Positions 1 to 11,300 of a stretch of 64,000 nucleotides of DNA are shown piece by piece. Source of the stretch: Plasmodium coatneyi (Eukaryota > Apicomplexa > Aconoidasida > Haemosporida > Plasmodiidae); NCBI RefSeq assembly GCF_001680005.1, contig NC_033563.1:1426001-1490000 (forward strand). Direction: 5' to 3'. Made by a program: the position numbers and the translations under genes. Below the pieces are notes generated by a model. That model saw nothing but the letters and a program-made list of their open reading frames with translations. It was not told the origin of the DNA and did not search any database. How positions within the stretch are numbered: position 1 is the first letter of the stretch; each line of letters begins with the position of its first letter.

Positions 1-170
1 CCCCTCTTTTCCCTTCTTGCCCCCCAAATGGAAGAAAAAACGAAAGGCGGGAAGAAGGTGCTCAGTTCTTCACAGACGGAGGCACGAACGAATCAGCAGG
101 TGAGAAATGCCAATTAAAGGCCAAACTGAAAAAACACAACATAACGAATAAGTGCTGGAATGACAGACGC

Positions 171-1576
171 ATGCACAGAAGCAGACATGTGGACTATACA
201 TGCCCCTCCAATAATCTTCGCTCACCCCGCAGTTACCGAAGTGACACCATTCTGGACAACTACGAGAGAGTAAAAAGCAAGCTCCTCGAAAGCAACGAGA
301 AATGCTATTTTTTATCCAAAACGAACCTTGAATTATTTAAAGGATTAAAAAGGAAAAGGAAAAAAATTGACACGCTAAATAAGCAGATGTCTTACCTGAA
401 ATGTTTCATGAAAGGAAGAAAAAAAATGGATCGGTGCAATGAATATCAAATAAAAGTATGCCTTATGCCAAAAGGGGGGGCAAAGGAGTTTACCCTCCAC
501 ACATGGACACGAATACATTTATATATCTCCTTCCGCGTGTAGACACAACGTCCATCCTGTTCATGTTTTGGATTATCATTTCGATGGATCCCCTTTTTGC
601 TGTTTTTTTAATGGCGTAACTTTTTTTTTCCTTTTTTAAAGCAGGAAAACAGTACCCCCACGTGCGATTGCATGGAAAGCAATAAAAGTCACGTCCCATG
701 TGCAGAGGAATACAAACCTACACAAACAAGTGAACATAATTCGTTCCCCAAAATGTACGACCATGTAAAAGGGGAGAAAATTCAAGGCCTCAAAAAAAAT
801 TATCACAATTTAACTAATGAACACAAACTGTTGAAGAAAAAATACGAACTGCTATACAAGAAGTATGCACGATTGCTAGGAAAGGAGTCGAATAAAAGCA
901 ACGATTCTTCCTTTAAACAACAAAAGGGGGAGGAAAATGTGCCAACGGAGAGTGACGTGATTCACTCGTTCTACATGAAAAGGGGGCAAAACAGGTTGGG
1001 GAGACCCCTCCACCAGGGGGACAATTTAATAAATTACATAAAAGCCAAGGTCATACATCGGAAGAACCTCCATGTTCGAAAGTTTAGAAACTATACGGGT
1101 AAACAAAAAAAATACATACGCACGTAACATACCTGTGTGCTACATTTCTGCGTAGCTATAGGTTTGTGTATGGCACCCCTGTGACCCCCACACCTGTCCT
1201 ATCTTTCTTAAATTTTCAGATCAAGGCAACGACTACAGCGATGTGCAGTTCTACGTGTCCAATGAAATTTTAAGGAACATGGACGTGAAGGATATTGTAA
1301 ACATTCGGTACATTTACTCCTACGGGGAAGGACCAGGTGAGTGCCCCTTGGCATGTGTCAGTCTGCGCATTCGCGTTAATGTCGCCATTTCTACATATAC
1401 GCATAACATTGATATGTTTTTTTTTCTTTTTTATTTGATGCGTTCTTCTTTACCGCACGGGGTTATGCAGGAAGCGTCTCATAATGTTTCTTCCCTGTAA
1501 CCTTTCTCCCCCCCCTTTTGCAGTTCTTCCTTCCGAAAAGGAAAGCTCACCCAACTATAACATTTGTAAATGCTGA
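171..1576 (+). CDS. Conserved-looking hypothetical protein, four exons, 5' end uncertain
   Basis: I do not recognise this protein. Proposed exons are 171-455, 645-1098, 1220-1336 and 1524-1576, giving about 302 residues. The joins are phase-consistent: aaa|gtatgc to gcag|gaa (phase 0), acg g|gtaaac to ttcag|at (phase 1), cca g|gtgagt to tgcag|tt (phase 1). The first two exons are rich in Lys and Glu with heptad-like stretches (KRKRKKIDTLNKQ; EHKLLKKKYELLYKKY), so a coiled coil is likely. The third exon reads as a compact folded piece (DYSDVQFYVSNEIL). The start is weak: an ATG at 28 opens a 24-codon reading frame ending at a good donor (99/100), but its phase does not join the frame used here, and a strong acceptor lies near 231. 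The 3' end is also uncertain, because two further exon-like pieces lie at 1871-1903 and 2056-2141. The gene may begin left of the window. Confidence 0.5.
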
Positions 1577-2559
1577 CGTGTGGGGAATTCACCTGCCGTT
1601 TATTTCATTTTGTGATAAAGAAGGAAAATGTGAAGCGGAAGAGAACCTTTTTTTTTTTTTTTTTTTTTTTTTGTCAAATTATTATTACAATTTTTTTTAC
1701 AATAAGTTTGTAGCCACTTGCCAGATACTTCGTAAAAAGGAAACATATACAATTAGCGGAAGGGTGGGAGGGTTGCAATAACAGAATGGCGTGACTGTGA
1801 GGTTGAGTGCGCAGCTTCTGTTGGCGCCGTGTATGTTTTACCCATTTGTGCTTTTCTACTACATTTTTAGGAAGAATCTTCTACAAAAATGAGAAGGCAT
1901 TGTGTAAGTTCATATGTACGCATTAGCATCAACGCGTTCGCTACCTTCTACACCCACACGTTATACAGAGGATATTCCGTCCTAGGTGATCGAGCGTGAT
2001 GATGTTGTGCCATTTGGTTCCACCTTAGTGCAATAACGCGTGCATGTATTTTCAGAGGAGATTTTTTCAGGAAAACAATATGGTTCCTCCACTTCCATGG
2101 AGCTGCTCGAACTATATGACGCTCCTTTACTGGAAGGCTAAATGTTGCATCGTCAATGATTTTTTTTTTTTTTTTGCGGTTGTTCTGCGCAGTTATTCGT
2201 TAGCTTCCTATTTGCCCATTCGTCGGCTTGCTTATTCTCCCACTCGTTGACTTGCCCATTTGTTCACTCCCATTTACTGTGCCCTTGCCAGTTTAACTGT
2301 CGTGGAGAAATCTGAACGAGCGTTTACGAACCGTCCCTCCAAAAAAGGAAAAAAAAAAAAAAACGTACAATACGAAATAGGAGAAACTTACCTATGATGA
2401 GATAAACGTGGCGGCTGAGGTACCTACAACACAGTAGCCATTTTCCATGCTCGCACAGTACGCTACGAGCGGCATCGCGGTAAAAAGCGGCGTAACCCTC
2501 ATGCCCGCGGTAGGCCATACAAAACATCGGTGTAGAGGAAGAGATAGAATCGTAGAACA
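1577..2559. other. Intergenic or unresolved 3' exons before nicalin-like gene
   Basis: This stretch has a long T run (about 1649-1672) and two exon-like pieces on the + strand. The piece at 1871-1903 follows tttttag and ends in a perfect gtaagt donor. The piece at 2056-2141 follows ttttcag, is hydrophilic (MELLELYDAPLLEG) and ends in TAA. Joining them to the upstream gene in the simple phase makes a stop codon at both junctions, so I did not add them to the coding sequence. The rest should include the promoter of the nicalin-like gene. Confidence 0.4.
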
Positions 2560-4404
2560 ATGAAGCCATTTCCAAGGAATTTTCCCTTTTTTTTCCCCAT
2601 TTTGACGCTTTTTCTGATCCTTTTTAAGTATGGCTTGGTTAGTGGACTGTACGAAACGAAGGCGTACGCGCTGATTCACCTCATGACGAACAGAAACACA
2701 TATGTTGGGTCCAGCAATTATATGGTTAAGAGCAATTTGATAAACCTACTGACCCTTTACAATGACGTTAAATTTGAAGGAGACAGTTCCACCATAGATG
2801 ATCTACTAGACGTGGATGACGAAACAAAAATTGAAAGGTTGGTGGAGGAAAAAATGCAGACCATCAGTAAGCATGTGAGTTCACGACAGCTGGTTAAATA
2901 TTCTGGGCTTATCAACCTGTACGAAATTGTGCATGCAAAAAATTTTTACTTTTTGCTGCACTTTATTTTGAGAAATAATAACAATGGCGTGGTGATAATC
3001 GTGCCGGAGGATTTGCACATAGACAGGGAGGAGTACCTGCGGGTTAACGGGGTGGCGTCCGAAAATAGAGACACCACTGCTGGTGAAAGTGATAACCTTA
3101 TCACGGATGACCTGCTGGAGAAACGAATCTTGTTCATCCAAAAGTTCCTGCTAAATTTTAAACTAAACCAACCAATCTATTTCGTGAAAAACAACAAAGA
3201 GGTGGAGCGCATTTACCAAAACTACAAGGGCAAGTTTGGCTTCTTCGAATTAACCAGAAATGTAAGCATCATGCCACTGTCGAAAAATCAGTACAGAAAC
3301 AAAATAATCGCGAAAAACGTCTTCTATTTTTTAAGCAAAGATAATATTCACATAAACTCTGTGTTTAACAAAAGCAAAAATAGTGAAACATTTCTCTTTA
3401 CGAAAAGAAAAACAATCGTCATTGCCGTGGATTACAACGTCTTTAGCATTTTAAGTTCGCACCCCTCCCATAGCACAGCGACAAATACACAGGTGATTGC
3501 CATGACGGAGTTAATAAAATTATTTTCCCATGTTTACAAAAACGAGGACATCAACTACAACATCCTATTCTTATTCACCAACTATTATTTTGGCATAGAT
3601 CATTTTTTCGATTCGATGAATGTCATATTTAGGGAAAACATCGAATTCGTTTTAGCACTGGACAGTATAAACGATGTGAATTTTTTTATTCACCAAAGTA
3701 AGAAGTTACAGCCGGATCATGTGCAGCGTTTTTACAATATACTAAAAGGAGTGGTGATGAAAAATCTCCAGAAGGAGATCCAATTGAGGGAAGAAAATAT
3801 AAAAACCCATAGCAAACATCTGCCAAGGTTGCACGAATATTTCGAATTAAAAAATATAGACAGTATTACGTTAAGCGCGAAGGAGCTGACCTTAAGTTTT
3901 ATTCACAAGACACCCTTGATAGAGCAGAAGATAAAACCAGAACAGGTGTCCGCTCATATCAGAAATATATTCGAGGCGTTGTATGTGTATGTAAAATCGT
4001 CCAAGGAGGAAAATTCAAATGAGAAGGACCTGCACAATGATGTGCTTAAGTATACCAACCAGATGATAGGCACTGAAGAATTTATCCAACTAAATGAAAG
4101 CCTTAACAAATTTATGAAATTTTTTGTGTACCAGGAGGAGGTGGCCAAGTTCATTAATCACGTGAAGATGATGATCGATCCGTTTGTCACCGACTCGAAT
4201 TTTCTCATCATGGATTATAAAATCCCACACGATAAGAAACAGAAATATTTTCATCAAAAGAGTGCCATCATTACCTTTTCCATGGCAATTTCGTACATTT
4301 TTCACTATCTCCATTTTTTGGTAGTCGCCCTCTTTTTAGCACTTGTCTACATTTTTGTAAATTTCCACGCGGTCCCTTCGTTTTACAAAGCGAAGGCTGC
4401 ATAG
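2560..4404 (+). CDS. NCLN: Nicalin-like ER membrane protein (M28-fold, BOS complex type)
   Basis: Single-exon gene of 614 residues. It has an N-terminal hydrophobic signal/anchor (about residues 7-25), a large luminal domain, and one strong transmembrane helix near the C terminus (about 580-602) followed by a short tail ending KAKAA. The order of motifs follows human nicalin: a strand reading IVIAVDYN, a helix with ELIKLFSHVY, the strand NILFLFTNYYF, then FVLALDSI, the LPRLHEYF segment, and IRNIFEALYVYV before the C-terminal helix. Nicalin is a catalytically dead aminopeptidase/nicastrin-fold protein; in animals it works with NOMO and TMEM147 at the back of Sec61 during insertion of multipass membrane proteins. 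I see no clear set of zinc ligands, which fits. The start ATG is the first in frame and directly precedes the signal sequence. Nicastrin is the main alternative, but the length and tail suit nicalin better. Confidence 0.8.
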   Translation: MKPFPRNFPFFFPILTLFLILFKYGLVSGLYETKAYALIHLMTNRNTYVGSSNYMVKSNLINLLTLYNDVKFEGDSSTIDDLLDVDDETKIERLVEEKMQTISKHVSSRQLVKYSGLINLYEIVHAKNFYFLLHFILRNNNNGVVIIVPEDLHIDREEYLRVNGVASENRDTTAGESDNLITDDLLEKRILFIQKFLLNFKLNQPIYFVKNNKEVERIYQNYKGKFGFFELTRNVSIMPLSKNQYRNKIIAKNVFYFLSKDNIHINSVFNKSKNSETFLFTKRKTIVIAVDYNVFSILSSHPSHSTATNTQVIAMTELIKLFSHVYKNEDINYNILFLFTNYYFGIDHFFDSMNVIFRENIEFVLALDSINDVNFFIHQSKKLQPDHVQRFYNILKGVVMKNLQKEIQLREENIKTHSKHLPRLHEYFELKNIDSITLSAKELTLSFIHKTPLIEQKIKPEQVSAHIRNIFEALYVYVKSSKEENSNEKDLHNDVLKYTNQMIGTEEFIQLNESLNKFMKFFVYQEEVAKFINHVKMMIDPFVTDSNFLIMDYKIPHDKKQKYFHQKSAIITFSMAISYIFHYLHFLVVALFLALVYIFVNFHAVPSFYKAKAA

Positions 4405-5811
4405 CGGTTCAGCTGCTGCATCGTTGCCCTATTGCACGTCCTCCTTTTTTTCTAATTCGGACCCTCAACTTAAAATTAAGCCGTTCATCTAGGCGCATAA
4501 CTAGCATTGTCGACCGTAGACCAATGGGTCGGTACACTTACGTAGTTACCATCAAAACTGTGTGAACAATATCACCTCAGTTCATTGAACACAAACACAC
4601 GTGAATTTAAAATTTTGCACGGAAAAATGCAAAGTGAGGCGGGAAAAGGTAAGAGAGGAGGAGAATTCTCCAAGACGGTTCAAAAAAAAAAAAAAAAAAA
4701 GCAAAACAAAGCATATAATAGCAAAACGGGACGCAGTAAAAAATGAGTAGACGCAAAAACGACGAAACATGGTAAAAACATCAAATAAAAAAAAGGCAAA
4801 TCAAATGTAAAAGATAAAAAAGATTCTGTTGTATGGTCTACGAATAGCATTGAAATAAAAAGCAAAAATGAGTGGAACTGAAATGTTTTTCATTCAAAAA
4901 TGATCACTACAAAAAAAAAAAAAAAAAAAAATGGATTAGGTTCATTAAAAATAAATAAAGCGGACGGAAGTATAAAACAACTGGTGATACATAACTCCTT
5001 TGGGGGGAGGGATGCACAAAAATGGACACTTCCCTTAAAGACAAAATGGTGATTGTGAAAGGAAACACAGTTAAAATTCGACCACGTGTATGCACAAGTG
5101 GGCATGCACCTATGGGTAGGTGGATGGGACCCCGTCGCTTTACTTAAAATAGGAGCGAACTGTAGTGCGAATCGTTCGTTGGATAATGGCCCTTGTTGGC
5201 TATTCACCCATTTTTTCCCAATATCAACAGCCTTTTCTTCCTCTGTTCGGTTCCTCCCACAAGCGTGCTGCACGCACCGCCCCCAGGTGGACATTCATTG
5301 CAACTTGTTCGCGTCCCGCACGCATCTACACTTGCATATAGGTTGACACTTTCGCTTGGATGTGAATTTGAAACAAATATACGGATTAGGTTTTTCTTCC
5401 CGTCTTTCCACGGCCCACAGGAGCATATTATGGGGCGCCGCTCAGAGACACCATCCCTCCTCCCCCCTTTTTGGAGGCTCATTCAAATTAACTGTGTCCC
5501 CCAAAAAATACTATAAAAATTTTATTTTCATGTATGTGAGAATACCCCCCAAATGATGCTACTATGTGTGGGGAGTGGATAGCGTTACATTTATCGATCT
5601 GCAATATTTTTCTCCGCTGTTGCAATCATTTTGGCGAAACTTCTGACAAAATTGAACTCAAAAGAGTTGTGTGCAAATGGTAAGGTCATAGGTATTTCCC
5701 CCATGGGGGGTTGGCATTGCTGTCTTCACTTTAGTCTTCTCCTACTAACTTACACTCTTACTAGTTTACACCTTTATTGATTTCCTGTTCTTCTGTCCTC
5801 CCTTTTCACCC
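4405..5811. other. Convergent intergenic region
   Basis: This lies between the 3' ends of the nicalin-like gene (+) and the AT-hook-like gene (-). It contains two long A runs near 4681-4699 and 4911-4930 and no reading frame that looks coding. It probably holds both 3' untranslated regions and polyadenylation sites. Confidence 0.7.
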
Positions 5812-8391
5812 CTACTGCGAACAGTGGCTCTCCATATTCATCGAGGAGACCCCTTCCACACTGACACCGGACATGTTCGAATTTATGGAGCACGTCTGTA
5901 TCAAGCTGTCATTCGAAACGGTGGGAAGTTTCTCCTTTCCTTTCAGTTCATGTCTTGGCTTATGCGATCGTTCTTCCTTCTTAGTAGTGCATACATAGTG
6001 TCTAACGCATATCATTTTTTTCCTCAACGTTTTATAACTTATGTTAAAATTAACAGAGTTGTATTTTTCATGCTTCCTTACTTCATCTTCATAATTTTGT
6101 TTTTTCTGTTTTCCATACTGAGGTTGTTTGCACATTGGCTCCTCATTATTAAGGCTAACATGATTATTCATGCTATTATCATTTCTGAGGAGTAAATTCT
6201 TCGTGCCCAAGGAACCGCAACTATCATTATTGTACTTCACCATGTTCCTACTTTGTAGCCTCTTGGAACCTGTAAAAGAATTATACCTTAAATTCATATT
6301 TGCAATACTGGACCTGCGCAATATGTCGTATTTTTTTTGCACTTTTATAATTTCAAATTCTTCATCATTTGTTTCTTTCGTATCGTAGGAACAGAAAAAA
6401 TGTCTCATGCCGTGTACCACATTGATACATTTTATATGAATTTTATTTAAGTCGATAAACACATTTTTTATCTTTTCTTCATTGTGCGGTGTTGCTAAAG
6501 TGCTATTCGCTTTGCTTTTTTTTTTCCACTGCTTTGCCCCTGTTTTGGGTTCCTTTTGGCTATTTTTCGCTTTGCTTTTGTTTTTCCAAATACTGTTTGC
6601 TTCATTCGAAGGTGCGCTCTCTACACTATTGACCGGGATGATAATATCTGTCACTACGTTCTCATGCTTAATACTTTTATTCATTTCTGGAGGGTCGTTG
6701 TTCATTTGGCTCTGCTCTTCCTTTATCGTCCCGTTCTGCGTGCACGCTTCGGGCTGTTTGCTCGTTTCCTGTTTCGGTTGGAGAGTTTCCTGGAGACTTC
6801 CTTGCGAACTCAATCGGACACTCGTTCGTGGACTCATCCTGCACTTCCCCTTTGCCCATCCGCATGCACCTTCATTTGTACCTTCCTTCAAACTGGACCG
6901 GCGGCCCCTTACGGAGTTTGCCGCCCTGACCGCGTTCCAATAAGACATTGCGCGCAGTTGCCGCACCGTCTTGCCATAGTAAAAGGATTTCAAATAATTC
7001 TTAACGTTCATCAAAATTTCCTCCTCCCCCTTTAAGGTATAAACAAATTTTAAATATTTTTTAAAATATTTCACCTTAAAAATGTTGAAATGCTCGAACC
7101 TGCAAATGGTATATCTGCCTCTTCTGATCAGCTTGAATATATTCAACGCACAATAAATATTTAGTGTCGTCACAATGTACTGTTTAACATTTTCGTAATA
7201 CTTTTCATATTTTTCTTTTACAAAGTCTAGAATTTCCGATACAGTTACGCCATGGTTTAGTATGTCATCTTTTTCTTGTAGCCTTTTATGGATGTCTTCC
7301 ATGGAGCCATAGTGCGCGTATATGCAGTTGGGGGGCATTTCACTTTCTCTAGGGAGCGAATTCCTCAAACTGCATTCACTCCCATGAGTAATATCAGCAT
7401 TACTGTGGTTATAATTACTGTCATTGGTATCCACGTCCCGCTGATGGATCTGCCCTCTTTCGCTGCCATGACTAGAATTGCGCCTTAACACTTTAGCACT
7501 ACCACCACTGCCTGACCTACGCCTACTGTAGTAGTAGTAGCTGCAGTGCATGTGGCTGTTACTACTACGGGGGGTATTATCATTTTGTTCTGTCTCACTG
7601 GGGTGGAGGACACTACCTATGTAGTTACCTTCTGCGGTTTTGTCCCCCGAAGAGCGTTTACAACTGAATGTATTACTCTGTTCATTGGGGTACTTCCTCC
7701 GGGGTCCCTTCTTCATCTCGGTGTGTAGGGTGTAAATATTATTGTCATTCAGATTAACCCTAAGCATAGCGAACATGGCAATTTTAACTATTTCAAATAT
7801 GATATGCTTTTTCATGTTTTTTAAAAAAATATATTTTTCCTGCTGGTCATTTATAAGCCTAAATTTAACAGTCGACCCCATGTACCTCCATGTGGTGTTC
7901 GTTTGGTAGGATAGATATTCACATATTCGATCAATTTTTATGTTACTATTCCTGAGGGGCACATTTGAATTAAGTAGTTGCATACTTTTGTCCATGATAA
8001 AATTTTTTTTTCTTTTTTTTTCTTTGGGGCGCACCTCCGGAACCTTTAGCAGTTTGTTATCTTCCACAGGTTCATTCTTATAAACAATGTAGTCTTCATT
8101 TTTCTCGTTTTTTATGTCTTCCTGTTCGTGCACATTTGTGTCTTTGCTTCTTTTTTTAATGTACGGCCTCTTAACCTTTTCATCTATATTTGTAGAGTCT
8201 ACATTTTTGTTTATTACGTTTAGTGCATTTTTGGGTTTCCTTCCTCTCTTTCTGCCCCTTTTTTTCCCCTTTTGCTTATTTAGCGACTCATCAAAGTACT
8301 CGAAATCGTAGCTTCGCGGTTTCCTGTTTTTTCTTAAGTTATGGTGACATATTTTGTTATCTTCATTGTTCATTCCATCGGTGCTGTTCAT
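5812..8391 (-). CDS. Large basic protein with AT-hook-like motif, function unknown
   Basis: Intronless reading frame of 859 residues from the ATG at 8391; in-frame sequence before that ATG lacks another ATG. I do not recognise the family. Near the N terminus there is a basic run, RGRKRGRKPK (about residues 45-54), like a degenerate AT-hook, followed by more Lys/Arg clusters (KRPYIKKRSK; KEKKRKKN), suggesting a nuclear, nucleic-acid-binding protein. Two ordered-looking blocks stand out. One runs about residues 150-215 (IDRICEYLSYQ to FEIVKIAMFAML) and contains TWRYMGSTVKFRLI. The other contains VSEILDFVKEKYEKYYENVK, then NIYCALNIFKLIRRGRYTIC, a helix-helix-turn arrangement compatible with a winged-helix fold, though I cannot prove it. 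They are separated by Ser/Asn-rich low-complexity sequence. It points away from the UTP13 gene across a long shared upstream region. Confidence 0.85.
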   Translation of the reverse strand: MNSTDGMNNEDNKICHHNLRKNRKPRSYDFEYFDESLNKQKGKKRGRKRGRKPKNALNVINKNVDSTNIDEKVKRPYIKKRSKDTNVHEQEDIKNEKNEDYIVYKNEPVEDNKLLKVPEVRPKEKKRKKNFIMDKSMQLLNSNVPLRNSNIKIDRICEYLSYQTNTTWRYMGSTVKFRLINDQQEKYIFLKNMKKHIIFEIVKIAMFAMLRVNLNDNNIYTLHTEMKKGPRRKYPNEQSNTFSCKRSSGDKTAEGNYIGSVLHPSETEQNDNTPRSSNSHMHCSYYYYSRRRSGSGGSAKVLRRNSSHGSERGQIHQRDVDTNDSNYNHSNADITHGSECSLRNSLPRESEMPPNCIYAHYGSMEDIHKRLQEKDDILNHGVTVSEILDFVKEKYEKYYENVKQYIVTTLNIYCALNIFKLIRRGRYTICRFEHFNIFKVKYFKKYLKFVYTLKGEEEILMNVKNYLKSFYYGKTVRQLRAMSYWNAVRAANSVRGRRSSLKEGTNEGACGWAKGKCRMSPRTSVRLSSQGSLQETLQPKQETSKQPEACTQNGTIKEEQSQMNNDPPEMNKSIKHENVVTDIIIPVNSVESAPSNEANSIWKNKSKAKNSQKEPKTGAKQWKKKSKANSTLATPHNEEKIKNVFIDLNKIHIKCINVVHGMRHFFCSYDTKETNDEEFEIIKVQKKYDILRRSSIANMNLRYNSFTGSKRLQSRNMVKYNNDSCGSLGTKNLLLRNDNSMNNHVSLNNEEPMCKQPQYGKQKKQNYEDEVRKHEKYNSVNFNISYKTLRKKMICVRHYVCTTKKEERSHKPRHELKGKEKLPTVSNDSLIQTCSINSNMSGVSVEGVSSMNMESHCSQ

Positions 8392-11300
8392 TGTTTTGTC
8401 ATATACGTTGTGCGTCGGTCTGTATCCTACTAGTAGCACCGTCCCAATGTGTTTTTATTTTGATGGTTGTACCTTTGCGTACGTGACTGTGCCGTGTGGG
8501 CAGAAATGGTTAGACCCCTTAGCCGGACGGTAACTACAGATAAGGGGTCCACCACCGCAAAATCTTGTGCATAAGAACGTACGTCCCCGCACTAATCTAC
8601 GCGTCCACAAGGGGGCATTCCCAAATGGTACGCTTACTGGACCTACATAAATGTGGGTCTGTATACGTCTGCCTAGGCATGCACATATCTGTGTAGTAGC
8701 ACGAGCTTTACACAACTTTGACTTGCATTCGGTCGAAGTGCTGACACATGCATGTTATCCCCATACGGTTTGTGAGAGCTGTTCAAAAATTGGGCTTGAG
8801 AAAATAATTAAAGTGTTAATTCAAAGATTTTTATAAAAACCCATCGGGTATGCATAAAACGGGGCAGCAAAAAAGGTAAAAAAAAAAAAAAAAAAAACAG
8901 AGAAGTCTACAGCATGAGCAGCAAAAGGACTGGACAAAATCGGAAACGGTTACACTCACAGGGTGCCATAAACCGTAAACAACTTTTACGATAAGACTAC
9001 CGCGTAGAAAATGTCGGAACAGAATAACATTGTAGCGCCTGTCCGACGTTATAACATTCTGTGCACATAAAAACGTGTGTAGGAAAACATAACAACACGT
9101 ATATTTACAAACATATGTGCAATTTTGTTGCAAACCGATGGATTGGAGGGGTGTACTTGTGAGCGCCCAAAAGGAGTTCTCACCTGTGTACACATATATA
9201 AACGTACAAACATGTACAGAACATGTGAAGTCTTCACACAACGTGTAAGAAAAAAAAAAAGGCGAATTTGAAAAATATGCACACAATACACGGTATACAG
9301 CAGCTCACGCATACACATGGTTTATGTACATATTATTTGCATGGGTCCATAAACTCACCCATGTCCGATTTTTTTTTTTTTTGTTCACAAAATACCCCCC
9401 TTCGCTCGCATGCCATTTATGCATAAAATTCTTTTGTAACATATGGTGAGAATATTGCACATGAATTTCCCCTATTTCTGTTTCCTTTTCCGCGAATGGA
9501 AATGCTTCAGAAATGTTTATGTTCAACAAATGATTTTCAAAAAAAAAACAAACAAAGAGGAAGGGGAACAGTATGGGGGAAAATAAAGATAATTATGGCA
9601 ATGATGGTCACAATGATAGTGACGATAATATGGTAAAAGTGAGAAACAAAACTTGACAATAGGCGTAACAAATTCTGACGCGTCCGAATGAGCAAAATGC
9701 GAGCTAAAGGCGCGTAGGGGGAAAGAAAAAAAAAAAAAAAAAAGGAAAAAGGAAAAAAAAAGCTGTAGTAAAAATTTACGTAATTTCACATAAACGGCGA
9801 AAAAATAAAAACAATTCACTTTTAAACATTTTAATTATTTAACAGTGTTTGCCTTTTTTTTGGCGCCCCTTTCCTCCTGTTGCGCCAAAGTAACATTAAA
9901 ATACATACTTCTGCGTGTATATTTCATAGAATAACGCTTAATTACGTCTGTCCACACGTATTTTGGGGAAGTAAGAATGTAATGCGTTTCTTCTGGGTGA
10001 AATGAGAACACGAACACGAATTCACATTTGCGCATGTCAGGTGTACACACACAAACAATTACACATGTACATGTACAAAAGGTATGGACGTACTTGTATA
10101 CGTACATGAAGCATACGAAACAACAAACGACTGCATGTCCACTGCGCGGGTTCCTTTTTCACTGGACATACACATGACACACTCCTAGGGCAGTGTCGGC
10201 AGAGTCCATAGAGCACTTACAATGCGTCTCTATTTTAGACCAAACAAAAACTTGATCTTATTTTCTTCTTTGAGGACGTCTAGTTTTTCACTATAACATA
10301 CAACAAAATTGGGGGATGACATGGTAAAAATTTTCTACATATAGGGTTATCACGGGAAAACGAAAACATTTATACATAATATATTTTTCTTTTTTGCATA
10401 TACTGACTCACTCACTAATTCAACGTATGCTTACTTAGGCAAACAATACCGCGATGTATAAAGTACGTTGGCCTCTTCAACTAATTACTTATGTGAAGAA
10501 TTCACACTAAATTTTGTAAGCTTGGCGAGGATGTGTACAAATTCACTTGGGACGCATTTTTGCGTTACAAATTGTGCGCGAGTTCATGGCAAGTAATGCC
10601 TGACAAGCGACGAGGCTATGAATAAATTCGACGTACAAGCAAAGCGTTTAGTGGACGCGTGTACATGCCTGTAACGCTTTACACAACTGTGCACAGACAT
10701 ATGTACGATATGGAGCTTTTCATGCACATATAAATGTAAGCATAAATATAGCTACCTGTCGTTTGGGGGTAAAAATTTGCGTTTTCATTTCGTCCGACAA
10801 GGACATTTAAACCCTACTTCGTGCGTTCATACCATTAGGCGTGGAAGTAAGACATATTTGTAACTCTCACAAAAGTGCTATGTTTAACGAAGTAGTTTAA
10901 GACTCGTTATGCTTTCTCTTTTTAGAAACTTTACTCATTTTAAAGGACAAATAAAAAAAAAAAAAAAAAAAAAGATGAAAAAGCTAAAATAGGTACACTG
11001 ATTTAATATATACTATTTAAAATATACATACAATGCATAACTGTACAGAACAAATCCTTGTTTTAAAATAAATACAAATCAGTTTCAACCCTCAATTCAT
11101 CGCTTTCCGGCAAAAATGCTAGCTGCTTACTAATTCCTGTTCTTACCAATGTCTCAGTCGTTTTTGTCATGTCGGCACGTTCTCATGCACACGTAAAGTG
11201 TATTCATATAATGTTATCACGACGTGGGGCTAATACACAATACATGTGCGTGGCCCAAGTGCAATTTATTCGTAACAGGATTGGGCTATAAGCGCGCGCG

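Noticed and set aside
4465..5556. Several 60-130 codon frames on both strands after the nicalin-like gene
   Set aside because: They include homopolymer-encoded Phe runs and Cys/His-rich random sequence without splice context.
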